Below, piece after piece: positions 1 through 7,827 of a DNA stretch of 64,000 nucleotides. A program made the translations under genes and the position numbers. Below the pieces are notes generated by a model, which searched no databases, was not told the origin of the DNA, and saw only the letters and a list, made by a program, of their open reading frames with translations. Where the stretch lies: contig NZ_JAHVAP010000019.1 in NCBI RefSeq assembly GCF_024721155.1, positions 1 to 64,000 of the forward strand. Direction: 5' to 3'. Source of the DNA: Mucilaginibacter phenanthrenivorans (GTDB lineage: Bacteria > Bacteroidota > Bacteroidia > Sphingobacteriales > Sphingobacteriaceae). Each line of letters begins with the position of its first letter. Position 1 is the stretch's first letter.

Positions 1-24
1 ACAAAGAAAAAGAAGCAAAAAGAA

Positions 25-66
25 AGCTTCAACAATAATAATAACATATTAATTCTTGTTGAAGCT
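25..66 (-). terminator. Hairpin with T-rich tail after the GH3 gene
   Basis: An 11-bp perfect inverted repeat (25-35 and 56-66, AGCTTCAACAA and its complement) encloses a 20-nt AT-rich loop. Read on the minus strand it lies just past the stop of the GH3 gene and runs into a T-rich stretch (24 down to 1), as expected of an intrinsic terminator. The loop is longer than usual. Confidence 0.5.
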
Positions 67-90
67 AATCTAAAGGTAAGTTTGATGAAG

Positions 91-2241
91 TCACTTTATC
101 TCAATTGTTTTATCAGCGATAATATTCGCCGATGAACGACCAATCATTAGCTGCACTGGTTCCCGTTCTACAATGAAGGCCTTTTTTGCCACGTCCCAAT
201 AGGACAATGACGAAGCGGGGAGCTTTATCCCGACTGTTTGTTGTTCACCCGTGTTGAGCGTTATTCGTTTAAAGCCCTTAAGCTCCATTATCGGCCTTTC
301 TACTTTTGATTTCAGGTGCTTTACATAAAGCTGCACTACTTCATCGCCGCTGCGGTTGCCGGTATTTTTTACGTCAATGCTTACAGTAACCTCACCGTTC
401 TTATCTATTTTATCAGCGCTCGTTTTAAGATTGCTGTATTGAAAGGTGGTATAGCTCAATCCAAAGCCAAAGGGGTAAAGCGGCTTATCCTTTAAATACA
501 TATACGTGCGGCCATGGCGAATGTTATAGTCCATCATAGCCGGTAGCTGTGCCAATGAATCGGGCCAGGTTTGTACGAGCCTGCCACCGGGGTTTATATC
601 GCCAAATATGGCATCGGCCAAGGCACTACCCTGTTCCTGGCTGCAATGTGTAATATGGATAATAGCTGGGATATTCTGTTGCTCCCAGTTAATGGCATAT
701 GGAAAATTGCTCACCATCACCAAAACGATGTGTTTGTTAACACCGTAGATATTTTTTATTAGAGCCTCTTGCGCACTGTCTAATGAAATGCTTTGCCGGT
801 CCACCGCTTCACGGCCTTCGGTTGGTCCGTCGACTTTTTTCCAGCCGAGGTTGCCGGTGGGATTATTTCCGAGGCAAACCACCACCACATCAGCGCTTTG
901 CGCCATGGAAATTGCCAGGTTATCGTTGGTAGTATGACTTACGACAGCATTAGTACCCACTTTGTTTTTTATCCCCTCCGGAATACTTACACTGTATGGC
1001 GGAACGCCGCTGTACCAATCTTGTAATACCTCCGCTGACCGGGCACCTACCACAGCAATCGACTTTAATTTAGTTTTATCAAGCGGCAATAAGTTATCCT
1101 GATTCTTTAACAGCACAATTGATTTTTGGGTGATGAGCCTTACAAAATCACGGTTTTTTTTGGTGAGCCATGGCTCCGGCCCGCTGCCGATATTGCTGTA
1201 AGGCACCATTTCAGGCGGATCGAGCTGCCCTAATTTTATCATCACCCTAAAGACACCGCGAAGGTTAGCATCTATATCGGCCTCTGTGATCAGCTTTTTT
1301 TGCAAGGCCTCCATCGTGCCGGGTTTGTACGTATCCAAAAACTGGTTGATCCCTGCCTTTATACAACCGGCAGCAGCTTCGGCAAGGGTAGGGTAATAAT
1401 GGTGTGCATTAACCAGTAAGCGGTATGCGCCGCCGTCGGTGCAGATGATACCATTTTGCCCCCATTGGTTAACGGTCATATTCTTCAGTATTGGGCTTAC
1501 TGTTTGCGGGGTGCCGTTCACGCGGTTGTACGATGCCATATACGCCCGTGATCCACCCTGTTCAACCCCCATGCGGAACGGTACGGAATAGTATTCGCGC
1601 AGCAACCGTTCATCAAAATCAGACGAACTGCTGTCGCGGCTGTTTTCATTACTGTTTGCTAAAAAGTGTTTCATTAGGGCTGCGGTGGTCCAGTATTTTG
1701 GGTTGTTACCTTGCAGTCCTTTTATATAGGCAACGGCTAAGGTTCCGTTGAAAAAGGCATCCTCGCCATAACATTCCTCGGTGCGGCCCCAGCGCGGGTC
1801 GCGGCCTATATCTGCATTGGGGGCACGCACTACCAGCCCGCCTTTATGGTACTTTTCACTTTGAAACATGTAGCGGGTTTCATAAGCTTCAATAGCCCCG
1901 GCCTGTTGTAGCAGGTCCGGGTCCCAGGTTTCTGCCATGCCTATCGATTGCGGAAATATGGTGGTTGGTACGGGCGTTTTGCGGCCCCAGTTCCCTTCTA
2001 ATCCCATGGCGAGGCCGTGGAGACCCTCAACATGGCCGGTTCCCTTAACGCCCAGACGAACAATTGTAGGGTTAGTACTGAGGCAATTTACTTTTTCATC
2101 CAGCGTCATTAAGGAGATCAGGTTTGTGATCCGGTCTTCGGTTGGCATGGCTGGGTTTTGAAAAGGGTATTTGTATTGAGCAGATATTGATTTTGCCAAC
2201 AGCAATAAAAACAGGCTGAACAGAAGCTTTAGGTTTTTCAT
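91..2241 (-). CDS. Glycoside hydrolase family 3 (beta-glucosidase/beta-xylosidase-like), secreted
   Basis: 716 aa. The N-terminal signal peptide (about residues 1-22, ending SISAQ) sends it out of the cytoplasm. Next come the GH3 N-terminal TIM barrel (about 30-340, with NADIGRDPRWGR and the KHF motif near 191), the GH3 C-terminal alpha/beta domain (about 375-580) and a fibronectin-III-like domain (about 610-700). GH3 enzymes remove terminal beta-linked sugars by a retaining mechanism. The nucleophile should be Asp269 in IICTDGGA; most GH3 enzymes have SDW/SDY there, so the following Gly-Gly is unusual and may alter the substrate pocket. The substrate cannot be read from sequence. The gene stands alone on the minus strand, divergent from fabG, with a terminator-like hairpin downstream. 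Confidence 0.9.
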   Translation of the reverse strand: MKNLKLLFSLFLLLLAKSISAQYKYPFQNPAMPTEDRITNLISLMTLDEKVNCLSTNPTIVRLGVKGTGHVEGLHGLAMGLEGNWGRKTPVPTTIFPQSIGMAETWDPDLLQQAGAIEAYETRYMFQSEKYHKGGLVVRAPNADIGRDPRWGRTEECYGEDAFFNGTLAVAYIKGLQGNNPKYWTTAALMKHFLANSNENSRDSSSSDFDERLLREYYSVPFRMGVEQGGSRAYMASYNRVNGTPQTVSPILKNMTVNQWGQNGIICTDGGAYRLLVNAHHYYPTLAEAAAGCIKAGINQFLDTYKPGTMEALQKKLITEADIDANLRGVFRVMIKLGQLDPPEMVPYSNIGSGPEPWLTKKNRDFVRLITQKSIVLLKNQDNLLPLDKTKLKSIAVVGARSAEVLQDWYSGVPPYSVSIPEGIKNKVGTNAVVSHTTNDNLAISMAQSADVVVVCLGNNPTGNLGWKKVDGPTEGREAVDRQSISLDSAQEALIKNIYGVNKHIVLVMVSNFPYAINWEQQNIPAIIHITHCSQEQGSALADAIFGDINPGGRLVQTWPDSLAQLPAMMDYNIRHGRTYMYLKDKPLYPFGFGLSYTTFQYSNLKTSADKIDKNGEVTVSIDVKNTGNRSGDEVVQLYVKHLKSKVERPIMELKGFKRITLNTGEQQTVGIKLPASSLSYWDVAKKAFIVEREPVQLMIGRSSANIIADKTIEIK

Positions 2242-2412
2242 GGGATAGATTCAATAATTACGGTTTCTGCTGATACCAGGAGATTCCGATTTTGAAATTA
2301 TCAGTTTTAACCGGTAAAATTTAATAGGATATTGACATCGAAGCCTTAATTCATAGTAATTAATTACCTCAGTAACAGGAAAGTTATATGGAAGCTTAAA
2401 TCTCCAATTAAA

Positions 2413-2450
2413 TCTTCCGGACTTTCCGGACTTTTCCGACTTTCGGACTA
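2413..2450. repeat. TTCCGGACTTT word array upstream of fabG
   Basis: The word CCGGACTTTCCGGACTTTTC and close variants repeat in near-tandem. Related TTTCGGATTT words occur at 3237-3270 directly after fabG, in direct rather than inverted orientation. Apart from this array and the promoter box next to it, I see nothing in the 250-bp gap between GH3 and fabG. Confidence 0.6.
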
Positions 2451-2456
2451 AATAAC

Positions 2457-2464
2457 TATCTTCG
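2457..2464 (+). promoter_or_regulatory. Candidate -7 box for fabG
   Basis: TATCTTCG differs by one base from the Bacteroidota -7 consensus TAnnTTTG and lies 27 bp before the fabG ATG. No clear -33 TTTG was found, so support is moderate to weak. Confidence 0.35.
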
Positions 2465-2491
2465 CCGTTCGAAACTCATTTTCTAAACTTC

Positions 2492-3235
2492 ATGAAATTA
2501 TTAGAAGGAAAAACCGCACTTATCACGGGAGCATCTAAAGGGATAGGGCGTAAAATTGCTGAAAAGTTTGCAGAGCACGGCGCTAATGTGGCTTTCACTT
2601 ATTTATCATCTGTTGAAAAGGGCGAGGCCCTTGAGCAGGAGCTGCAAAGCTTCGGCACACAGGTAAAAGGCTATCGCTCAGATGCCTCGAAATTTGATGA
2701 AGCAGAAAAACTGATCAATGATATTATCACCGATTTTGGCACTCTTCATATAGTGGTTAACAACGCCGGCATTACCAAAGACGGTTTGCTGATGCGTATG
2801 ACAGAAGCCCAATGGGATGAAGTTTTGGATGTGAACCTCAAATCGATCTTTAACGTTACCAAGGCAGCGTCAAAAATAATGATGAAGAACCGTAACGGCG
2901 TGTTTATTAACATGAGCTCGGTAGTTGGTGTACAGGGTAATGCAGGCCAGGCCAATTATGCAGCTTCTAAGGCAGGTATCATCGGCTTCTCAAAATCAAT
3001 AGCAAAGGAATTAGGCTCACGTAACATCCGTACCAACGTTGTTGCGCCGGGCTTCATAAAAACAGAAATGACCGAAGTGCTGGACCCTAAGGTGGTTGAA
3101 GGCTGGGCAGCAGCTATCCCGCTAAAGCGTGGCGGCGAAACAGAAGACGTAGCCAATTGCTGTGTATTCCTGGCATCAGACATGGCCGCCTACATCACCG
3201 GGCAGGTAATTCCTGTTGATGGGGGAATGTTATAA
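2492..3235 (+). CDS. fabG: 3-oxoacyl-[ACP] reductase
   Basis: 247 aa, the usual length for FabG. It is a short-chain dehydrogenase with a Rossmann fold: cofactor loop TGASKGIG near residues 13-20, NNAG near 90-93, catalytic Ser143 in MSSVVG, and the YxxxK pair Tyr156 and Lys160 in NYAASKAG. FabG uses NADPH to reduce 3-oxoacyl-ACP to 3-hydroxyacyl-ACP in each round of type II fatty acid elongation in the cytosol. The C-terminal ITGQVIPVDGGML is typical. SDR paralogues with other substrates exist and the gene is not beside other fab genes, so exact substrate is inferred from overall similarity. Confidence 0.88.
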   Translation: MKLLEGKTALITGASKGIGRKIAEKFAEHGANVAFTYLSSVEKGEALEQELQSFGTQVKGYRSDASKFDEAEKLINDIITDFGTLHIVVNNAGITKDGLLMRMTEAQWDEVLDVNLKSIFNVTKAASKIMMKNRNGVFINMSSVVGVQGNAGQANYAASKAGIIGFSKSIAKELGSRNIRTNVVAPGFIKTEMTEVLDPKVVEGWAAAIPLKRGGETEDVANCCVFLASDMAAYITGQVIPVDGGML

Positions 3236-3282
3236 GATTTCGGATTTCTGAATTTCGATTTCGGATTTTAAATAAAAGAGAC

Positions 3283-3753
3283 ATGACAGTCATTAGCAAA
3301 TTTAATCGATTTATGATATTTGCGATTTGCCTGTCATGTTTTGTTTTTAACGCCGCTTCGGCGCAAACAAAAAAGTTTAATTGTTCTGTATTTAAGGATA
3401 CGTTACTCCATAAAATTATTTATAAACAGGCTGATATAATTCCAGAACCTGAGGGAGGTATGGCAGCTGTCAGCAGACTGATTGCTAAAGAATTAAAATA
3501 CCCATCCGGTGATTCGGAGTATATCGGAAAAATAATTATTGCTTTTGTCATCGAGCCAAATGGAAAAATTGACGGCAAAAGAATAATAAAAGACCCGTCT
3601 GGAAAAGGACAACTACTAAGTAAACAACTCTTCAAAATTATAGACGAAATTAAATGGACTCCAGCTTTTTGTAAAGGGAAAGCTGTGCCATTTTTATATT
3701 CTATACCTGTTAATATAAACCTGGAGGAATGGTTTTTCGATAATTGCAATTAA
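3283..3753 (+). CDS. Secreted protein with TonB C-terminal-like domain
   Basis: 156 aa. A signal peptide (about 1-28, ending AASAQ) is followed by one small domain of the TonB C-terminal type: PEPEGGMAAVSRLIAKELKY, then GKIIIAFVIEPNGKIDGKRI, then IKWTPAFCKGKAVPFLYSIP. Stand-alone copies are common in Bacteroidota, where the domain can act in TonB-dependent transport or as a general periplasmic interaction module. It lacks the N-terminal membrane anchor and proline linker of true TonB, so it is unlikely to be the energy transducer. The four Cys residues after the signal peptide could form disulfides. The gap before the next gene carries TTTTCAAATC word repeats and a strong hairpin. Confidence 0.75.
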   Translation: MTVISKFNRFMIFAICLSCFVFNAASAQTKKFNCSVFKDTLLHKIIYKQADIIPEPEGGMAAVSRLIAKELKYPSGDSEYIGKIIIAFVIEPNGKIDGKRIIKDPSGKGQLLSKQLFKIIDEIKWTPAFCKGKAVPFLYSIPVNINLEEWFFDNCN

Positions 3754-3854
3754 ATAAGTATTCCGGAAATTCTTAAATCCTGAAAATTCTGATTCAGACA
3801 ATTTCATTTTCAAATCAGCACATTTTCAAATCCTCAAATTAAATTCTTCAAATT

Positions 3855-3891
3855 AAAAACAGCATATTTGGCTTACAGATATGCTGTTTTT
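3855..3891 (+). terminator. 13-bp hairpin whose 3' arm contains the next gene's start codon
   Basis: Arms 3855-3867 (AAAAACAGCATAT) and 3879-3891 (ATATGCTGTTTTT) are perfectly complementary across an 11-nt loop, and the 3' arm ends in a T run. It looks like an intrinsic terminator for the TonB-C-like gene. However, the ATG at 3881 used by the following membrane protein lies inside the 3' arm, so the structure could also act as an attenuator or hide that start. Confidence 0.65.
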
Positions 3892-5974
3892 ATTTTCAAT
3901 CACTTGGGGAACGGTTTCGGGGTGGTGGGTACCTGCCTGCCTGGTATTGGGTTTGCTATATGCATGGTTGCTGTACCGGCAGCCGGTAAACCTGGCAAAA
4001 AAATTCCGCATCGGATTGTTTGCTGTCCGGGCAATAGTTGTCGCCTTTATAGCATTACTGCTGGTGTCACCACTCGTAAAGTCGGTAAGCTATAACCCGC
4101 AAAAACCGCTGGTGTTGGTTTTGCAGGATAATTCTGAATCGATTAATTTATTTAAAACTCCCTTGCCGGCAAACTCGAGCGTGGCAGTTGTGGCTGGACT
4201 AGCCGGCTTGAAGGAACAGCTCGGCGATAAATACGATGTACAGGAATTCAATTTTGATAAGGATCTTAATAATGGCTTAAGCAAAGCCTTTAACGGTAAA
4301 CAGACAAATCTCTCCAACGCGCTGCACCAGCTAAACGATCGCTTTGTAAACCAGAACATCGGCGCACTGGTAATTGCTTCTGATGGCTTATATAACCAGG
4401 GCAGTGATCCGCAATACGAGGCGAAGAACTTTAAAAACAGCATTTACACCATTGCCGAGGGCGACACTGTTGCCAAACGCGACCTGCTGATCGGTAACAT
4501 CAATTATAACAAAACTGCTTTTTTAGGGAACGATTTCGAGGTGGAAATCTTAGCAGAGGCTTACCAAAGCAAAGGAGAAAACATCCGGATAAGCATTACT
4601 GAAGATGGCAAACAGGTAAACTCGCAAAACATCGCGGTAACTTCAAACAGTTTTCAAAAACAAGTTATCGCAAAACTTAATGCAGATAAAAAAGGTCTCC
4701 GGAGGTTTAACATCACCATAGCGCCGATTAAAAACGAGATCTCGACTTTAAATAATTCCGAAACCATTTATGTGGATGTACTGGATGCCAAACAAAAGGT
4801 GTTGCTGCTATATGAAGCGCCTCACCCGGATCTCAGCGTAATCAGGCAGGCTATCGAGAGTAATAAAAATTACGAAGTAAAGGCAAGTTTGTTGTCTGAT
4901 TTGGCCGGGATAAAGCCCGCAGATTATAACCTGGTGATCCTTTACCAACTCTCTGCAGCCGGTAATAGCGTTATCCAGAATCTTTCAAAAAGCAAAGTGC
5001 CGTTGTGGTACATTGCAGGCGCGCAAACGGACCTGAACAATTTGAATGACCAGCAAAAAATAGTGCGGATCAGTTCGGGCAGGCCGGAGATGCAGGAAGT
5101 ATTTGCACAACCCACAACCGATTTTACGGCCTTTACCTTATCCGACTCATCGCGCAAAAAGATCAGCAGCTTCCCGCCACTGCTTGCACCATACGGCAAT
5201 TACGGCTCTCCACCTGCCGGAAGCGTGTTGTTAAGGCAGCGGATAGGCAGCGTAGAAACAACGTTTCCCTTGTTATCCTTTGGAGACGCAGCCGGGCAGC
5301 GCATCGGCGTCCTGAACGGTGAAGGCTTATGGCGCTGGCAATTGGCGGAATATGAGGCATTCGGCAACCATCATGCTGTGGAAGAACTGCTGAGCCAGGG
5401 CGTACAATACCTTACTGCCAACGCAAGCCGCCAGCGATTTATAGTATACACCGCAAAGCATGTATTTGATGAGGGAGAAAACGTGCTGATAAACGCTGAG
5501 CTTTATAACGATGCGCTTGAACTTGTAAACACCCCGGACGTTCGCATAGAGTTGAAAAATGCCGCAGGTAAGGACTATAGCTTCCTTTTTAGTCGCAACG
5601 ATAAGAGCTACCAGTTGGATGCAGGCACATTACCCATTGGGGAGTATAGCTATACTGCCACTACGAAAATTGGTGCTAAGCAATTTACAGCCACCGGGCA
5701 ACTCACGGTAAAGCCATTAAACCTGGAATCGCGGCAGAGTGCGGCTAATCACCAGCTTTTAAATACCATTGCCAAACAAAGCGGCGGACAAATGCTGCAG
5801 CCATCACAAATAAACCAGCTTGCAGACCTTATCCGCAAAAATGAAAACATAAAGACGGTGGTTTATGAGGACAAGCGCTATAGCGATATTATTGATGTGA
5901 AATGGGTTTTTGTGATTATATTGCTGCTGCTGAGCCTCGAGTGGTTTTTAAGGAAGAGAGAAGGGGAGATATAG
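3881..5974 (+). CDS. Membrane-anchored VWA-type protein
   Basis: 697 aa. Two membrane helices lie at about residues 14-33 and 43-66, then a large extracytoplasmic part, then a final helix at about 671-689 followed by basic residues. Asp83 begins DNSES, a DxSxS metal-site motif of von Willebrand factor A domains, and VIASDGLYNQG fits a later VWA strand. Related Bacteroidota proteins with BatA-like ends often sit near MoxR/Bat clusters, but no such partner is here. Function is unknown; a role in envelope assembly or stress is only a guess. The only in-frame ATG fitting the first helix (FSITWG start) is at 3881, inside a terminator-like hairpin. Confidence 0.7.
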   Translation: MLFLFSITWGTVSGWWVPACLVLGLLYAWLLYRQPVNLAKKFRIGLFAVRAIVVAFIALLLVSPLVKSVSYNPQKPLVLVLQDNSESINLFKTPLPANSSVAVVAGLAGLKEQLGDKYDVQEFNFDKDLNNGLSKAFNGKQTNLSNALHQLNDRFVNQNIGALVIASDGLYNQGSDPQYEAKNFKNSIYTIAEGDTVAKRDLLIGNINYNKTAFLGNDFEVEILAEAYQSKGENIRISITEDGKQVNSQNIAVTSNSFQKQVIAKLNADKKGLRRFNITIAPIKNEISTLNNSETIYVDVLDAKQKVLLLYEAPHPDLSVIRQAIESNKNYEVKASLLSDLAGIKPADYNLVILYQLSAAGNSVIQNLSKSKVPLWYIAGAQTDLNNLNDQQKIVRISSGRPEMQEVFAQPTTDFTAFTLSDSSRKKISSFPPLLAPYGNYGSPPAGSVLLRQRIGSVETTFPLLSFGDAAGQRIGVLNGEGLWRWQLAEYEAFGNHHAVEELLSQGVQYLTANASRQRFIVYTAKHVFDEGENVLINAELYNDALELVNTPDVRIELKNAAGKDYSFLFSRNDKSYQLDAGTLPIGEYSYTATTKIGAKQFTATGQLTVKPLNLESRQSAANHQLLNTIAKQSGGQMLQPSQINQLADLIRKNENIKTVVYEDKRYSDIIDVKWVFVIILLLLSLEWFLRKREGEI

Positions 5975-6088
5975 TATATTTTGTAATTCTATGCAAACTT
6001 AGGATGACAAAGGGCGAATTAGCCGCATCGAACTATTTTTGAGGAACTGATGTAAGAATGTTTCAGATATATAGCTAACCAAACCACA

Positions 6089-7261
6089 ATGCCCCAATCC
6101 GACCTTTCCTCTTCAGCCGGTCCACAGGAAAAAAACAAGCTCTTAGGTTTGGATCATCTACGGGCATTTGCTATAACGTTTGTTGTTATTTTTCACTACA
6201 AATTCTTCGGGCACCCCGACTGGGTAACCAAAATAAACAGCTTCGGATGGACGGGTGTGGATCTATTTTTTGTATTAAGCGGCTTTTTAATTGCCGGGCA
6301 GCTGTTTGAAACCGTAAAAAAGGGTAATCCCATCCCGGTAAAAGAGTTTTTTATCAAGCGTTTTTTCAGGATCATTCCGCCCTATTTTGTGGTGCTGATC
6401 TTATATTTTTCCCTCCCGGCATTAAGCGAATGGGGACACCTTTCACCCATGTGGCGGTATCTTACGTTTACTCTAAATTTTGGCCTCGACCTGAAACAGT
6501 ACGGCACTTTTAGCCATGCATGGTCGTTATGCGTCGAGGAGCAATTTTATTTGATCCTGCCCTTGTGCTTCTGGCTGTTTACTTATTTTAAAGCCGGCAG
6601 CAAATCGATATACCTCATAATAACCTTATTTATAGCAGGTTTTATCATCCGTTTTTTATGCTGGAAATACCAGGTTGAACCAAACCTTGAGGGAAATGAA
6701 ACCCGTTCACTGTTTAATTTATACATTTATTATCCAACCTATAACCGCTTGGATGGCTTGCTTACAGGTGTGAGTATCGCCGGGCTTTTTACCTTTTATC
6801 CAAAAGTAAAGGATTGGGTAAATAAGCATAATAACTTAGTGCTGCTGGTAGGTATAATCGCAATAACCGCCGCTTACTTCGTTTGCGCAAACAAAGAGGG
6901 TTATCATACAACCTTATATGGCTTTACCTTAATTTCAGTAGCTTATGGAATTATTTTGGCTGCGATGGTTTGTCCGGCTAATATATTATACAACGTAAAA
7001 TCTGCAGTTACATCGCAAATTGCAGCGTTGTCCTATTCTTTATACCTCGTCCACAAGATAGTGATCCACGTTACGCAAGTGCAACTGGCAAAATTTGGAG
7101 TAGACAAAAATAGTAACCTGATGATGGCTTGTTGTTTTGTTACAACAATATTGGCTGCAGTTTTGATGAAATATTCAGTTGAAAAACCTGCATTGAGATT
7201 GAGGAATAGGATTTTGGCGAGGATGAAGGAAAAGAAAGTAGCGGAATTGGCTATAAATTAG
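6089..7261 (+). CDS. Acyltransferase family 3 (OafA/YrhL-like) membrane protein
   Basis: 390 aa with about ten hydrophobic helices. The N-terminal LDHLRAFAITFVVIFHYKF carries the family pattern with the essential His in the first membrane helix. GVDLFFVLSGFLIAGQLF and the RFFRIIPPY motif are also typical, as is HAWSLCVEEQFYLILPL. The family moves acetyl or other acyl groups across the cytoplasmic membrane onto sugars of polysaccharides, lipopolysaccharide or peptidoglycan. The acceptor here is unknown. The gene stands alone and faces the ftsB-type gene. Confidence 0.88.
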   Translation: MPQSDLSSSAGPQEKNKLLGLDHLRAFAITFVVIFHYKFFGHPDWVTKINSFGWTGVDLFFVLSGFLIAGQLFETVKKGNPIPVKEFFIKRFFRIIPPYFVVLILYFSLPALSEWGHLSPMWRYLTFTLNFGLDLKQYGTFSHAWSLCVEEQFYLILPLCFWLFTYFKAGSKSIYLIITLFIAGFIIRFLCWKYQVEPNLEGNETRSLFNLYIYYPTYNRLDGLLTGVSIAGLFTFYPKVKDWVNKHNNLVLLVGIIAITAAYFVCANKEGYHTTLYGFTLISVAYGIILAAMVCPANILYNVKSAVTSQIAALSYSLYLVHKIVIHVTQVQLAKFGVDKNSNLMMACCFVTTILAAVLMKYSVEKPALRLRNRILARMKEKKVAELAIN

Positions 7262-7317
7262 AGAAGTATGTATTACTTAAATATGTTAGTCGTTATGCGG
7301 TTTTCGATAACAACGAA

Positions 7318-7347
7318 CTAATCTCTGATCTCTAGCCACTAATCACT
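7318..7347. repeat. CTAATCTCTGATCTCTAG word array
   Basis: A member of the TTAGAGATTAG word family (here on the complementary strand) between the convergent acyltransferase and FtsB/DivIC genes. In this window the word reads TTAGAGATTAG in the sense of the gene it follows, which fits the minus-strand FtsB/DivIC gene here. Confidence 0.6.
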
Positions 7348-7352
7348 AAAAT

Positions 7353-7706
7353 CTACTCATCCTTCTTCGGCTGCACTATCACAAACACATCCTCGTTATC
7401 CTTTTTCATTAAATACTTTTCGCGGGCGAATTTTTCCAATTTCTGGGGATTAGAGGTAAGTTCGTCAAGATCCTGGGATACTTTGGCGGTTTCCTTTTGG
7501 TAGAAATCACGCTCGTGCTTCAGCTTGTTAACCTCCTGGTGATATTGATATTGCGAGAACAGGTCATTCTTATCAAAGAAGATCATCCACACCAAAAAAG
7601 CAAAGGAGATCAAAAAATATTTGTTCCTGAACAGGTTGATTAAGCGACGAAATCCCATATCACTAAAATTTGACCTAAAGCTATCTAAAATACGCATCGA
7701 ATACAA
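7353..7706 (-). CDS. Septum formation initiator FtsB/DivIC family protein
   Basis: 117 aa bitopic protein: short basic N-terminus, one membrane helix (about residues 29-45, KYFLISFAFLVWMIFF), then a coiled coil (about 52-95) and a short acidic and basic tail. This is the layout of FtsB/DivIC, which pairs with FtsL and FtsQ to activate septal peptidoglycan synthesis. The ending NPQKLEKFAREKYLMKKDNEDVFVI matches the conserved part just after the coiled coil. A shorter start at Met17 (7658) would begin right before the basic stretch and is equally plausible. Confidence 0.82.
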   Translation of the reverse strand: MYSMRILDSFRSNFSDMGFRRLINLFRNKYFLISFAFLVWMIFFDKNDLFSQYQYHQEVNKLKHERDFYQKETAKVSQDLDELTSNPQKLEKFAREKYLMKKDNEDVFVIVQPKKDE

Positions 7707-7732
7707 GTTTGGTTATGAACTTTTCAACAAGT

Positions 7733-7823
7733 TGGTTGGAGAGGTTATAAGTGTTGTAGTGGTTGCAAAGGTTTTAAGAGTTTAACTTCTACAACTCTTA
7801 AAACTTCTACAACCATTTCAACC
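7733..7823. repeat. GTTGTAGTGGTTG palindromic word array
   Basis: The left half is rich in GGTTGTAG/GTTTTAAGAG words and the right half in CTACAACC/CTCTTAAAAC, giving an imperfect hairpin. The core arms 7771-7780 and 7795-7804 pair perfectly over 10 bp. It lies just beyond the helicase stop on the minus strand and could end its transcript. The same word family is found at 34.9-35.1 kb. Confidence 0.65.
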
Positions 7824-7827
7824 AAAA

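Noticed and set aside
3283..3753. True TonB energy transducer
   Set aside because: It has a cleavable-looking signal peptide and lacks the membrane anchor plus proline-rich linker.
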